DNA from: Heliomicrobium undosum | Lineage (GTDB): Bacteria > Bacillota > Desulfitobacteriia > Heliobacteriales > Heliobacteriaceae | NCBI RefSeq assembly: GCF_009877425.1 | Contig: NZ_WXEY01000004.1 | Coordinates: 124,001-188,000, forward strand | Length of the DNA stretch: 64,000 bases | Reading direction: 5' to 3' | Shown here: one piece after another, positions 7,105-14,333 of the stretch | Layout of the letters: each line of letters begins with the position of its first letter | How positions within the stretch are numbered: position 1 is the stretch's first letter | Position numbers and translations under genes: made by a program | The notes under the pieces: generated by a model | Databases searched by the model: none | What the model saw: only the letters and a program-made list of their open reading frames with translations | Told to the model about the DNA's origin: nothing

Positions 7105-8871
7105 ATGAAGCGCTTTTTTGAGCCTTCCAGCGTTGTCACGACACGGTATCTCTTTTTTACCGGCAAAGGCGGCGTCGGCAAGACCAGCATTTCCTGCGCC
7201 ACAGCCGTTCACCTGGCCGATAGCGGAAAAAAAGTCCTGCTCGTCAGCACCGATCCGGCGTCTAACTTGCAGGATGTCTTCGGGATGGAAATTGAGAATC
7301 GCCCCACAGCGATTCCGCAGGTAAAGGGCCTCTTTGCCATCAACCTCGACCCGGTCGAAGCAGCCCGCCAATACCGGGAAACTGTGATCGCCCCTTACCG
7401 GGGCGTGATGCCTGAAGCGGTTTTGCAAGGCATCGAAGAGCAGCTTTCCGGCGCTTGCACCGTCGAGATCGCCGCCTTTGATCAATTTGCCAAACTGATC
7501 GCCCAGCCCGACCTCACCGAGGAGTATGATCATATCCTTTTTGACACGGCGCCGACGGGACACACCCTGCGGCTCCTGCAACTGCCGCAGGCCTGGACGG
7601 ATTTTCTCAAGGACAACATGCACGGCGGGTCCTGTTTGGGCCCCTTGTCCGGACTGGCCGACAACCAGCGGCTTTATGCGGCGACCTTGGAAAACATGAC
7701 TGATCCGGCCCAGACCAAGCTGGCCCTCGTCACTCGACCGGAAAGGACGGCCTTGTTGGAAGCGGCGCGCGCTTCCGAAGAGTTGGCCGCACTGGGAATC
7801 GCCCATCAGCACCTGATCATCAACGGACGATTCGATTCGGATGGGCAGGACCCATGGGCACAGGCCTTGCGCGCGCGACAACAGCAGGCCATCGAGGGGA
7901 TGCCGGAACGGTTGAAGGGATTGCCGGCTGACAGCGTTCCCCTGATGCCCTTTGGTTTGACGGGGATCGAAAACCTTCGCCGGATGACCGGTGGGGAAAT
8001 CGCGTTGTCGGGAGATGCATCGCTGGCTTCGCCAGAGGCGCCTGCCCTGCCCCCGCTTTCGGCCGTCGTCGATTCAATCGCAGCCAAGGGCAACGGAGTG
8101 GTTCTGACAATGGGGAAGGGCGGCGTCGGCAAAACGACGATGGCTGCGGCGATCGCCGTCGGTCTCGTGGAAAGAGGCTACTCCGTTCACCTGACGACGA
8201 CCGACCCGGCGGCCCATTTGTCCCATGTGCTGAATGATCCGATGGATGGCGCCAAATGGAAGGTGAGCCGCATTGATCCGGCAGCAGAGACGGAGACATA
8301 CCGGCGGGAGATCCTCGAACAGGCGGCCCAATCAATGGCAGCCGATGAACTGGACTTCCTCGAGGAGGACCTCAACTCGCCCTGCACCGAGGAGATCGCC
8401 GTCTTTCGCGCCTTTGCCCGGGTCGTTGACGATTCCAAGTTTGATTTCATCGTGCTCGATACGGCGCCGACCGGCCATACCCTGTTGCTGCTCGACGCCG
8501 CCCAGGTGTACCACCGTGAAGTGGAGCGGACCCATGGCGAAGTCCCGGAATCAGTGCGGAGGCTGTTGCCGAAGCTCCGCGACAGCCAGTTCACTCATGT
8601 GGTCCTGGTGACACTGGCGGAAGCGACGCCGGTTCTGGAAGCGCAACGGCTGCAAGCGGACCTGCGAAGAGCCGCGATCACCCCGTCCTGGTGGGTAATC
8701 AATCAGAGTTGGTCCCATGTGCCGACGACAGATCCCAGCCTGCGCGGCCGCGCACAGGCGGAGCAGGCTTGGATAGAACAGGTGCAGACCTTGGCGGAGC
8801 GTACTGCGATGGTTTCCTGGCAGGCAGAGGAGCCGGTGGGAAGCCGGCAGTTACAGGCGCTGCTTCGGTAG
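7105..8871 (+). CDS. arsA: ArsA arsenite-stimulated ATPase (two-domain)
   Basis: A 588-residue pump ATPase made of two homologous halves. Each has a deviant Walker A, GKGGVGKTS near residue 20 and GKGGVGKTT near 335, and the signature DTAPTGHTL near 148 and 450. The three arsenite-ligand cysteines of the family are present at about 118 (GACTVE), 177 (GGSCLG) and 427 (SPCTEE). ArsA normally drives a membrane channel (ArsB or ACR3); none is intact in this window, only an ACR3 relic at 11135-11230. AAGGGG precedes the ATG by about ten bases. Length and motifs are normal for a full ArsA. Confidence 0.95.
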   Translation: MKRFFEPSSVVTTRYLFFTGKGGVGKTSISCATAVHLADSGKKVLLVSTDPASNLQDVFGMEIENRPTAIPQVKGLFAINLDPVEAARQYRETVIAPYRGVMPEAVLQGIEEQLSGACTVEIAAFDQFAKLIAQPDLTEEYDHILFDTAPTGHTLRLLQLPQAWTDFLKDNMHGGSCLGPLSGLADNQRLYAATLENMTDPAQTKLALVTRPERTALLEAARASEELAALGIAHQHLIINGRFDSDGQDPWAQALRARQQQAIEGMPERLKGLPADSVPLMPFGLTGIENLRRMTGGEIALSGDASLASPEAPALPPLSAVVDSIAAKGNGVVLTMGKGGVGKTTMAAAIAVGLVERGYSVHLTTTDPAAHLSHVLNDPMDGAKWKVSRIDPAAETETYRREILEQAAQSMAADELDFLEEDLNSPCTEEIAVFRAFARVVDDSKFDFIVLDTAPTGHTLLLLDAAQVYHREVERTHGEVPESVRRLLPKLRDSQFTHVVLVTLAEATPVLEAQRLQADLRRAAITPSWWVINQSWSHVPTTDPSLRGRAQAEQAWIEQVQTLAERTAMVSWQAEEPVGSRQLQALLR

Positions 8872-8937
8872 CCATCCATGGCAACGCCAAACGGCAACTA
8901 CAAACGTCCCGTCTTGGCGACCATCTGTGGATTAGTC

Positions 8938-8974
8938 GGCGGCGAAACAGTCACACACGGTTTCGCCGCCTTTT
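8938..8974 (+). terminator. Rho-independent terminator after arsA
   Basis: Eleven-base perfect stem GGCGGCGAAAC (8938-8948) / GTTTCGCCGCC (8960-8970) followed by TTTTG. It also lies just downstream of the converging - strand ferredoxin gene, though the reverse strand has no T run. Confidence 0.85.
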
Positions 8975-9015
8975 GTAAATTCTTTAGTTGTTGCATGATC
9001 ATGACGTGCAATCGA

Positions 9016-9258
9016 TCAGCATGGCTTAGTGCAACAGCACCCACCGCTTTGTTGACGTCCGTTATCACCTGCATAGGAAATCGCCCCAGAGGAACAGCGT
9101 TTTTGACAGCCACGGCAACCGTGAACACAACCAACAGGAAAAATGACGACGGGCTTACTGTTGTCATTGCCATAAACGCCATGAGAACAATGGTTGATAC
9201 ATACACCGCAACCTGTGCAACGCTCATAATCAATCACAGGATACCATGTTTCAGACAT
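9016..9258 (-). CDS. Small 4Fe-4S ferredoxin-like protein
   Basis: An 80-residue protein with DYERCTGCGVCINHCSHGVYG near the N-terminus, a classical CxxCxxCxxxC cluster motif, followed by CVHGCRGCQKRCSSGAI, a second cysteine set with CxxxCxxCxxxC spacing. It ends in a cysteine-rich tail (GGCCCTKPC). It probably carries one or two 4Fe-4S clusters and acts as a cytoplasmic electron carrier. AGGAGGAAGAG precedes the ATG. It is the last gene of the - strand run that includes the thioredoxin-like protein and the permease, so it may supply electrons to that redox/permease pair; this role is inferred. Confidence 0.8.
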   Translation of the reverse strand: MSETWYPVIDYERCTGCGVCINHCSHGVYGNDNSKPVVIFPVGCVHGCRGCQKRCSSGAISYAGDNGRQQSGGCCCTKPC

Positions 9259-9282
9259 ATCTCTTCCTCCTCATCATTGTGA

Positions 9283-9453
9283 TCAGGCATTCGAGAGCAT
9301 AAATAAAGCGAGCAAGATCAGCAGTCCCCCGGCGCCGCGTTCTAGCCCAGGACCCCATGCGGTGATGCGGGGGATCAAACCGGCAGTATCCAGTCTGCAA
9401 AATCGAGGACTGGCCGACCATTGATGAACAAGGTCGGCCAGTTGCATTGACAT
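9283..9453 (-). pseudogene. Relic of a CcdA/DsbD-type membrane protein (C-terminal fragment)
   Basis: A short open frame of 56 codons ends in LIPRITAWGPGLERGAGGLLILLALFML-SNA, which I read as the last helix of a CcdA-type thiol-disulfide transporter (typically an amphipathic loop, then a glycine-rich helix with LL.LLG). No ribosome site precedes its ATG, and the other helices are missing. It sits between the thioredoxin-like gene and the ferredoxin gene, the place a CcdA partner would take. The identification is by pattern only and could be chance. Confidence 0.4.
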
Positions 9454-9483
9454 GTCAGTTGCAAGGGATTGGCAAAAGCGCGC

Positions 9484-9714
9484 TCAGCCCAAAAAGCCCT
9501 TTACCTCAGCGGCGGAAGGAAGCCGCCCCGAAACCTTCACCTTCCCGTCAACAACCAGGGCCGGCGTCGCCATGACGCCGAAAGACATGATCGTCGGGAA
9601 GTCAGTCACCTTTTCCACTTTCGCTTCCTTGCCCAGTTCCTGGAGCGTTTGCTTGACCAGCCCTTCCAACTGGTTGCATTTGGCGCACCCGGCGCCCAAG
9701 ACCTTGATTTCCAT
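9484..9714 (-). CDS. Thioredoxin-like redox-active disulfide protein (TM0996/MTH895 family)
   Basis: A 76-residue minimal thioredoxin fold. It has the active site GAGCAKCNQLE near residue 10 (CxxC) and the cis-proline segment FGVMATPALVVDG near residue 48. Proteins of this family are encoded next to CSC-motif permeases and CcdA-like proteins and are thought to manage thiols or metal(loid)s. Here it lies 23 bp after the permease gene on the same strand, in line with co-transcription from the ArsR-type operator at 10713. Exact substrate unknown. Confidence 0.88.
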   Translation of the reverse strand: MEIKVLGAGCAKCNQLEGLVKQTLQELGKEAKVEKVTDFPTIMSFGVMATPALVVDGKVKVSGRLPSAAEVKGFLG

Positions 9715-9737
9715 CGCGATGTTCCTCCCGTTATTTT

Positions 9738-10694
9738 TTATAGGATGGCGTTAAAGAGATACCCCACAAAGGTAATCGTTACCGCCATGATCCCCACGAA
9801 CACACCGATCAACTTCGGTTTCAGCACCTGCTTCAAAATGATCATCTCCGGCACGGAAAGGGCGGTGACAGCCATCATGAAGGCGAGCACCGTGCCCATC
9901 GCCATGCCCTTTTCCATCAACACATGGACAATCGGAATCGTTCCTGCCGCGTTGGAGTATAAGGGAATACCGATGAGCACCGCCAGCGGCACGGCGAAGA
10001 GGTTGTCCGGACCGGCATAACGAACCAGGAAGTCCTCCGGCGCGTACCCGTGAATCAAGCCGCCAATGGCGATGGCGACGATGACATAGATCCAAACCTT
10101 TTTGAGTATGTCCTTCGTGTATTGCAGGGCATAGTCATGACGCTGTTGCCATGTGAGCGATTCAATCTCTGTGTCGGGCAGTTTGATCTGATAGACATAC
10201 TCGGCAACCTGATCCTCCATCTTGGCCCGGCCGATCATCATCCCGCCGACGACAGCCACGGTCAAGCCGGTGGCCATGTAGATGGCGGCGATTTTCCACC
10301 CGAACAACCCGAACAACATCACCAGGGCGACCTCGTTCACCATCGGGGAAGAGATCAGAAAGGAGAAGGTGACGCCCAGCGGCACGCCTGATTCGACGAG
10401 TCCGATAAACATGGGGACGGCCGAGCAGGAGCAGAAGGGGGTGACTACGCCTAGCAGGGCGGCAACAATGTTGCCCACAAACTCGCGTTTGTGGGACAGG
10501 ATCTTTTTCGTTCGCTCTGGAGGGAAGAAGCTGCGGATAATAGAGACGGTGTAGATGATCACCGTCAACAGGAAGAGGATTTTCATGACGTCGTAAATGA
10601 AAAAGTGCAGCGCTTCCGTGAGGTGCTCTCCTTTGGTGAGGCCGATCCACTGGTATACAACGAGGTCGGCAATCCATTCAAACATGGTTTCCAT
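9738..10694 (-). CDS. Permease of the ArsP/DUF318 family
   Basis: A 318-residue protein with about eight membrane segments. The family hallmark TPFCSCSAVPMFIGLVESG (CSC motif, about residues 85-103) and the paired segment IPLYSNAAGTIPIVHVLM in the second half are both clear. Related proteins include ArsP organoarsenical exporters. Start ATG follows TTAGGAGATGG. The gene lies 54 bp downstream of arsR2, with an operator-like dyad in the gap, and upstream of the thioredoxin-like gene. This context suggests metalloid export under ArsR control, but whether it serves ArsA is unknown. Confidence 0.85.
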   Translation of the reverse strand: METMFEWIADLVVYQWIGLTKGEHLTEALHFFIYDVMKILFLLTVIIYTVSIIRSFFPPERTKKILSHKREFVGNIVAALLGVVTPFCSCSAVPMFIGLVESGVPLGVTFSFLISSPMVNEVALVMLFGLFGWKIAAIYMATGLTVAVVGGMMIGRAKMEDQVAEYVYQIKLPDTEIESLTWQQRHDYALQYTKDILKKVWIYVIVAIAIGGLIHGYAPEDFLVRYAGPDNLFAVPLAVLIGIPLYSNAAGTIPIVHVLMEKGMAMGTVLAFMMAVTALSVPEMIILKQVLKPKLIGVFVGIMAVTITFVGYLFNAIL

Positions 10695-10712
10695 CTCCTA
10701 ACCGTGTCGATT

Positions 10713-10730
10713 CATCAAGAATTTTTGATG
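10713..10730 (-). promoter_or_regulatory. ArsR-type operator before permease gene
   Basis: Perfect dyad CATCAA (10713-10718) N6 TTGATG (10725-10730). The inner ATCAA-N6-TTGAT is identical in layout to the dyad at 11067-11082 upstream of arsR2, so the same regulator probably binds both. Confidence 0.65.
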
Positions 10731-10748
10731 CAATAGAGCAAAAAAAGG

Positions 10749-11042
10749 TCACGAATCAAACAATTGGCCAATTGTGTGGAGGTAGGCCTGCAAGGTGTCC
10801 CGGTTTACGTTATAGTAGTTCCACTTCCCTTGGGCTACTTCGGAAATTAAACCAGCCTCTCTCAGTTCTTTGATGTGGTAGGAAACCTTGGATTGAAGCA
10901 ACCCCATGCCTTCGACCAAGTCGCAGACGCAGACGCCCGGTTTGTTTGTCTCGTGGAACGTCGCTTCCCGGTTGGCGATGCGCAAGAAGATCTGCCAACG
11001 CAACGGGTCCGAGAAGGCTTTAGCGATTTTGACAACGTCCAT
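10749..11042 (-). CDS. ArsR-family transcriptional regulator (second copy)
   Basis: A 97-residue winged-helix protein distinct from the first ArsR. The segment KPGVCVCDLVEGMG carries a CVCDL metal site, and LLQSKVSYHIKELREAGLI is the recognition helix. It sits immediately upstream of the permease-thioredoxin-ferredoxin run and downstream of an ACR3 relic. Matching dyads lie in its own promoter region and between it and the permease, so autoregulation plus control of the permease is likely. Arsenite is the likely inducer by motif; other thiophilic metals are possible. Confidence 0.88.
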   Translation of the reverse strand: MDVVKIAKAFSDPLRWQIFLRIANREATFHETNKPGVCVCDLVEGMGLLQSKVSYHIKELREAGLISEVAQGKWNYYNVNRDTLQAYLHTIGQLFDS

Positions 11043-11066
11043 GTGATCAACTCCTGCCTCTACTAT

Positions 11067-11082
11067 ATCAAAAAAAATTGAT
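11067..11082 (-). promoter_or_regulatory. ArsR-type operator before arsR2
   Basis: ATCAA (11067-11071) then six A then TTGAT (11078-11082) on the + strand, a perfect dyad 25 bp upstream of the arsR2 start. Same half-sites and spacing as the dyad at 10714-10729. Confidence 0.65.
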
Positions 11083-11134
11083 GCTATAACTCTGCGTATG
11101 GGGGGGGCTTTCGTTAAAATAGCCCAAATGCAGG

Positions 11135-11230
11135 TTAAGGCTCGCTCAATCTCGCTTTTTCAAAGTATTTCTCTTTAAATCGCAATGCCAGGTTGACGAG
11201 GGCGCTCATGACAGGCACTTCAATCAACTC
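11135..11230 (-). pseudogene. C-terminal relic of an ACR3 arsenite efflux permease
   Basis: The last 31 codons of a frame read ELIEVPVMSALVNLALRF-KEKYFEKARLSEP, then stop. The family's final helix normally reads (P)LIEVPVM..LV.VA....KYF. Upstream of it the frame becomes polar and unrelated to ACR3 (RSPKRPAESEK), with no start, no membrane helices and no ribosome site. I infer that an acr3 gene once stood here on the - strand, upstream of arsR2, and was lost by deletion, leaving only its 3' end. Confidence 0.6.
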
Positions 11231-11547
11231 CTTTTCTGATTCGGCGGGCCTTTTAGGCGAGCGCATGCTGCTGCTATTATATGTCAAAAAAAGCAAATAT
11301 CATAGCATTCGCATCAAAAGTTTTTGTTATGTTATCGCAAAGTGCTTTTCCATCCGATTCCATCCTACGCTGCCGCCGATAAACTCGCATTTATGGGTGA
11401 GGATCTCCACGGTTGCTCCGACGGAAGGAAGCTGCAGGTCATGGAGACGGTGTGGACTTCGGAAGGATTTGGAGAGAGGATATGGCGAACGATAAATCTG
11501 CTTGGTAATATGGACACGCATGTTGCATTATTGAGGAAACTAGAATA
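11231..11547 (+). other. Intergenic region, no supported gene
   Basis: About 315 bp between the ACR3 relic and the copper-amine-oxidase-like gene, with lower GC in the first half (AT-rich around 11275-11350). Short open frames occur on both strands but lack ribosome sites and recognisable motifs. It could be further debris of the lost arsenic pump region; nothing specific is recognised. Confidence 0.5.
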
Positions 11548-12375
11548 ATGGGAAGCGGTGCGATGAAAAAGACAATCGGCCATCTCTTGCTCACGACAAC
11601 GGTGTACGCCTCTCTCCTTGGGATCGCGATTGCCGGTGAAGGCGGGCAATTCGCTGTTTCTGGTCATATCGACAATCAGGGGATCTTCGTCCCGCTGCGG
11701 GCGATCAGTGAAAAAATGCAATACACATTGGGTTGGGATGAAGCAACGCAGACCATTTCCGTCAGCAAGGGCGAGAAGGTGCTGCATCTGCAGATCGGCA
11801 ATCATGATGTGGCGGTAAATGACCATGAAATGGTCCTTGACAGCCCCCCAAAAGTCATCGACGGACACACCTACGTGCCCCTGCGATTTATTGCAGAAAA
11901 TATGGGTGTTCATGTCCACTGGGATCAGGCAACCTCTACGGCAGTTCTAGCGCCTATTGTGGAGAATCCCATCACCATCACGACCCAAAAAGAAGTCCAT
12001 GATGATGCCGGCGTGTCTGTGAAGATTCAGTACCCCCAAATCGCAGGGATGGCAGACCCTGTCGCCCAGAACCGGATCAATCAAATGCTGAAAGACCGGA
12101 TCATCGCTTTCAAAAAAGAACACATGACAAAATTGAAAGCCAATGCCGCTGAACTGTTGAAATTCGGTTATCAAGATACGACGATGGCGTTAGAATGCAA
12201 TTACGAAGTCAAGTACAATCAAAAAGGGACTATTCGCTTTTTCTTTCGCGATTATGTTTATCCCGGCGGGCCTGAGGGGACCGCTTCTACGACGTCGCTG
12301 ACAGTAAACATCATAACGGGGCAGACGGATGTCTCACCGGATTTGTTCTGGGATAGTATCCAACAATCGCCATAA
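11548..12375 (+). CDS. Secreted protein: copper amine oxidase-like stalk domain plus DUF4163-like domain, possibly truncated
   Basis: A 275-residue exported protein. A signal-like helix (about residues 6-28) precedes two copper-amine-oxidase N1-like half-repeats (GIFVPLRAISEKM...LGWDEATQTI and HTYVPLRFIAENMG...VHWDQATSTAVL), common in Clostridia surface proteins. From about residue 140 it matches the DUF4163 segment of PdaC/RsiV-type proteins (KIQYPQIAGMADPVAQNRIN). Such proteins usually continue into DUF3298; here the chain stops just after LTVNIITGQ, so the C-terminal domain appears missing. GAGGAAA lies nine bases before the ATG used; the ATG at 11563 (MKKT) is an alternative. Role unknown, probably cell wall. 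Confidence 0.72.
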   Translation: MGSGAMKKTIGHLLLTTTVYASLLGIAIAGEGGQFAVSGHIDNQGIFVPLRAISEKMQYTLGWDEATQTISVSKGEKVLHLQIGNHDVAVNDHEMVLDSPPKVIDGHTYVPLRFIAENMGVHVHWDQATSTAVLAPIVENPITITTQKEVHDDAGVSVKIQYPQIAGMADPVAQNRINQMLKDRIIAFKKEHMTKLKANAAELLKFGYQDTTMALECNYEVKYNQKGTIRFFFRDYVYPGGPEGTASTTSLTVNIITGQTDVSPDLFWDSIQQSP

Positions 12376-12424
12376 GGATAACCCGTTTTTTTCTAACTTC
12401 CCTATAGCGCATTTTCCTTCCCTA

Positions 12425-12433
12425 TGCTATAGT
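12425..12433 (+). promoter_or_regulatory. Extended -10 promoter for the ECF transporter operon
   Basis: TGC-TATAGT (12425-12433) matches an extended -10 element; no clear -35 is present 17 bp upstream. It would start a leader of about 280 nt containing the GAG repeats and the terminator. Confidence 0.45.
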
Positions 12434-12488
12434 AAACCCAATCAACCTTTCCGAAGGCTGATACGGTTTGAGGGGAGCCCTGAAACCG

Positions 12489-12554
12489 GAGTTGAGATGA
12501 GAGAAGAGCACAATTTCATATGAGAGGAGTTGAGCCGAGTTGAGTTGAGCCGAG
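12489..12554 (+). promoter_or_regulatory. TRAP-like RNA-binding site: eleven GAG triplets in the ECF/trpP leader
   Basis: GAG triplets begin at 12489, 12494, 12499, 12506, then 12522, 12527, 12532, 12537, 12542, 12547 and 12552. The last seven are exactly five bases apart, the spacing (triplet plus two) preferred by TRAP (MtrB), an 11-mer ring that binds 11 G/U-AG triplets when loaded with tryptophan. Two more GAGs lie upstream at 12470 and 12475. Bases 12535-12541 (CCGAGTT) and 12542-12545 (GAGT) can pair with 12626-12632 (AACTCGG) and 12611-12614 (ACTC), an antiterminator that bound TRAP would block. The downstream S component resembles TrpP, a known TRAP target in Bacillus. Confidence 0.75.
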
Positions 12555-12614
12555 AAGCGCTTCGGAAGTGGAGTATTTCGCGGATCAAATCGGGTGCATT
12601 CATATTGCCCACTC

Positions 12615-12650
12615 AAGCCAGGCCGAACTCGGTCTGGCTTTCTTGGTTTT
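12615..12650 (+). terminator. Leader terminator (attenuator) before the ECF S component
   Basis: Stem 12616-12625 (AGCCAGGCCG) pairs with 12630-12639 (CGGTCTGGCT) with one G-U pair and loop AACT, followed by TTTCTTGGTTTT. It lies about 80 bp before the start codon and after the GAG repeats, as in trp-type attenuation. Confidence 0.8.
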
Positions 12651-12718
12651 CTGGGCGAACAGTCATCCCGTCAACGACATCCATCGAACGAATCATAACA
12701 ATCAGGAGGGGTACGCAA

Positions 12719-13291
12719 ATGAACGGAGACAATCGTCCCGTATCCGTAACCAGTGAAACCGAATACGTCCAAACCGGCCGCAACGCCGGCCGGACGAAAC
12801 AACTAGCCGTCGTGGCCATGCTCATCGCCATCGGCGCTGTCCTGCGCATGGTTGCTCCGCCCATCTTCGGCATCACGCCCAACTTCGTCATCGCCATGTA
12901 CTGCCTGTCCATCGTCCTGGTCCGGCCCAAGTTCGGGGAAGCCCTGGCCATCGGCATCATCGGCGGCGCCCTCAGCATGGTCACCTCCAAGTCGCCGATC
13001 CCGTACATCAACCTGGTGTCTGAACCGGCGGGCGCCCTGGCCTGCGCCATGATCGTCGCCACCCTCTCCGACGTGACCATCGGTCGTTTTTCCCTCAAAC
13101 CCCTCGTCGCCACGGTCATCGGCACCCTGGTCAGCGGTTCCCTCTATGTCTTGATCAACAAGTTCGCCCTGAACCTGCCGGCCGCTGCTGCCCAGGGCGC
13201 GCTGGTTGGCGTCGTTCTCCCGGTGACCTTGTTCAACGCCGTCATCGCCCAGGCCGTCTACCTGCCGGCCAAGAAGTTTCTGCGGCTGTAA
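12719..13291 (+). CDS. trpP: ECF transporter S component, TrpP-like (probable tryptophan uptake)
   Basis: A 190-residue membrane protein with five to six helices. The segment LAVVAMLIAIGAVLRMVAPPIFG followed by NFVIAMYCLSIVLVRP resembles TrpP/YhaG (ALIAIGAVLH..PP..GG.KPD). It determines substrate specificity and docks on the EcfT-EcfA module encoded next. Start ATG at 12719 follows AGGAGGGG; the frame opens earlier but the upstream part crosses the leader terminator. The TRAP-like leader independently supports tryptophan as substrate. Another aromatic compound or vitamin remains possible. Confidence 0.72.
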   Translation: MNGDNRPVSVTSETEYVQTGRNAGRTKQLAVVAMLIAIGAVLRMVAPPIFGITPNFVIAMYCLSIVLVRPKFGEALAIGIIGGALSMVTSKSPIPYINLVSEPAGALACAMIVATLSDVTIGRFSLKPLVATVIGTLVSGSLYVLINKFALNLPAAAAQGALVGVVLPVTLFNAVIAQAVYLPAKKFLRL

Positions 13292-13413
13292 TGGTTCGCC
13301 TCCACCGATAAAAGGCTTTGCCGTGATATTCCGAACCAGCAATATCGATTGTGAATAATGATTGCGATCTGAAATTCTGAGATGATCAAGCAGAACACGG
13401 GGAGGTAACGCCA

Positions 13414-14313
13414 GTGCCGGCCATCCACATAGAAAACCTGTCTTTTCGATACCCCGATGCGGCCTCGCCGGCGCTGAGCGAAGTCAACCTGTCGATCCAA
13501 CCGGGTGAATTCGTCGTCATCACCGGCGCAACCGGGGCAGGCAAAAGCACCCTGCTCCGCTGCATCAACGGCGTCATCCCGCATTTTCAGCCGGGAAGCC
13601 AGCAGGGACACGTCTGGATCGAGCCGGAAGGGCAGGGCCGTCTGGCCGTCGCCCGGATCGCGCCGCCCCACCTGGCCCGCCTGATTGGCAGCGTCTTTGA
13701 CGACCCGGAAGGGCAGATCGTATCGCCCATTGTCGAGGAAGAGATCGCCTTCGCCCTCGAAAACACCGGCGTCGCCCCTGCGAAAATGGAGGCGCGCATC
13801 GTCAGCGCCCTGGCTGCCTGCGGCATCGCAGACCTGCGTCACCGGCCCACCAACGGACTCTCGGGCGGTCAAAAACAGCGGGTGGCCATCGCCGCCGCCC
13901 TGGCGCTGGCGCCTTCCATCCTTGTCCTTGACGAGCCCACATCAGAACTGGATCCGGACGGGACGGAAGCGGTGTTGAACGTCCTGACCGAATTGAACCG
14001 CCAGCAAGGGATCACGGTGATCATCGCCGAACAGAAGGTGAGCCATCTGGCGCCGCTCTGCGACCGCCTGATCCTCCTGGATCGGGGTCGCGTCGCCCTG
14101 GAGGGACCGCCCCGGCAGGCGCTGCTCCAGGGGAGCGTCTTCGAGAAGCTGGGGATTGAAATCCCAGCCCCCGTCCGGTTGGCCCAGGCGCTTGTCCGCG
14201 AAGGGCTGATCCCGACCTTCGGATCGCCCGGCGCGCCGTCCCTGCCCTTGACGGTCGATGAAGCCTTTCAACTGACGCGCCAACTGCTCGAACCGGAACG
14301 GCCGGAGTTATAA
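13414..14313 (+). CDS. ecfA1: ECF transporter ATPase subunit EcfA1
   Basis: A 299-residue ABC ATPase. It shows Walker A GATGAGKSTLLRC near residue 35, Q-loop FDDPEGQIVSP near 92, signature LSGGQKQRVAIAAALA near 148 and Walker B ILVLDEPTSELD. The Q-loop form and the extended C-terminal region are typical of energy-coupling-factor ATPases. GGAGGT lies seven bases before the GTG start. It pairs with the next ATPase to drive EcfT and the S component. Spacing in the operon is tight (20 bp to the next gene). Confidence 0.88.
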   Translation: MPAIHIENLSFRYPDAASPALSEVNLSIQPGEFVVITGATGAGKSTLLRCINGVIPHFQPGSQQGHVWIEPEGQGRLAVARIAPPHLARLIGSVFDDPEGQIVSPIVEEEIAFALENTGVAPAKMEARIVSALAACGIADLRHRPTNGLSGGQKQRVAIAAALALAPSILVLDEPTSELDPDGTEAVLNVLTELNRQQGITVIIAEQKVSHLAPLCDRLILLDRGRVALEGPPRQALLQGSVFEKLGIEIPAPVRLAQALVREGLIPTFGSPGAPSLPLTVDEAFQLTRQLLEPERPEL

Positions 14314-14333
14314 AAAAGGGGGAGGAAAAGCCG

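Noticed and set aside
8898-9233. 111-codon - strand frame overlapping the small ferredoxin
   Set aside because: The ferredoxin frame has the cluster motifs and the ribosome site; this one is a shadow.
11324-11548. 74-codon + strand frame before the copper-amine-oxidase-like gene
   Set aside because: No ribosome site, no recognised motif, and in a decayed region.
12376-12718. T-box leader for the TrpP-like gene
   Set aside because: No AGGGTGG-type T-box core or specifier loop; the GAG array explains control better.
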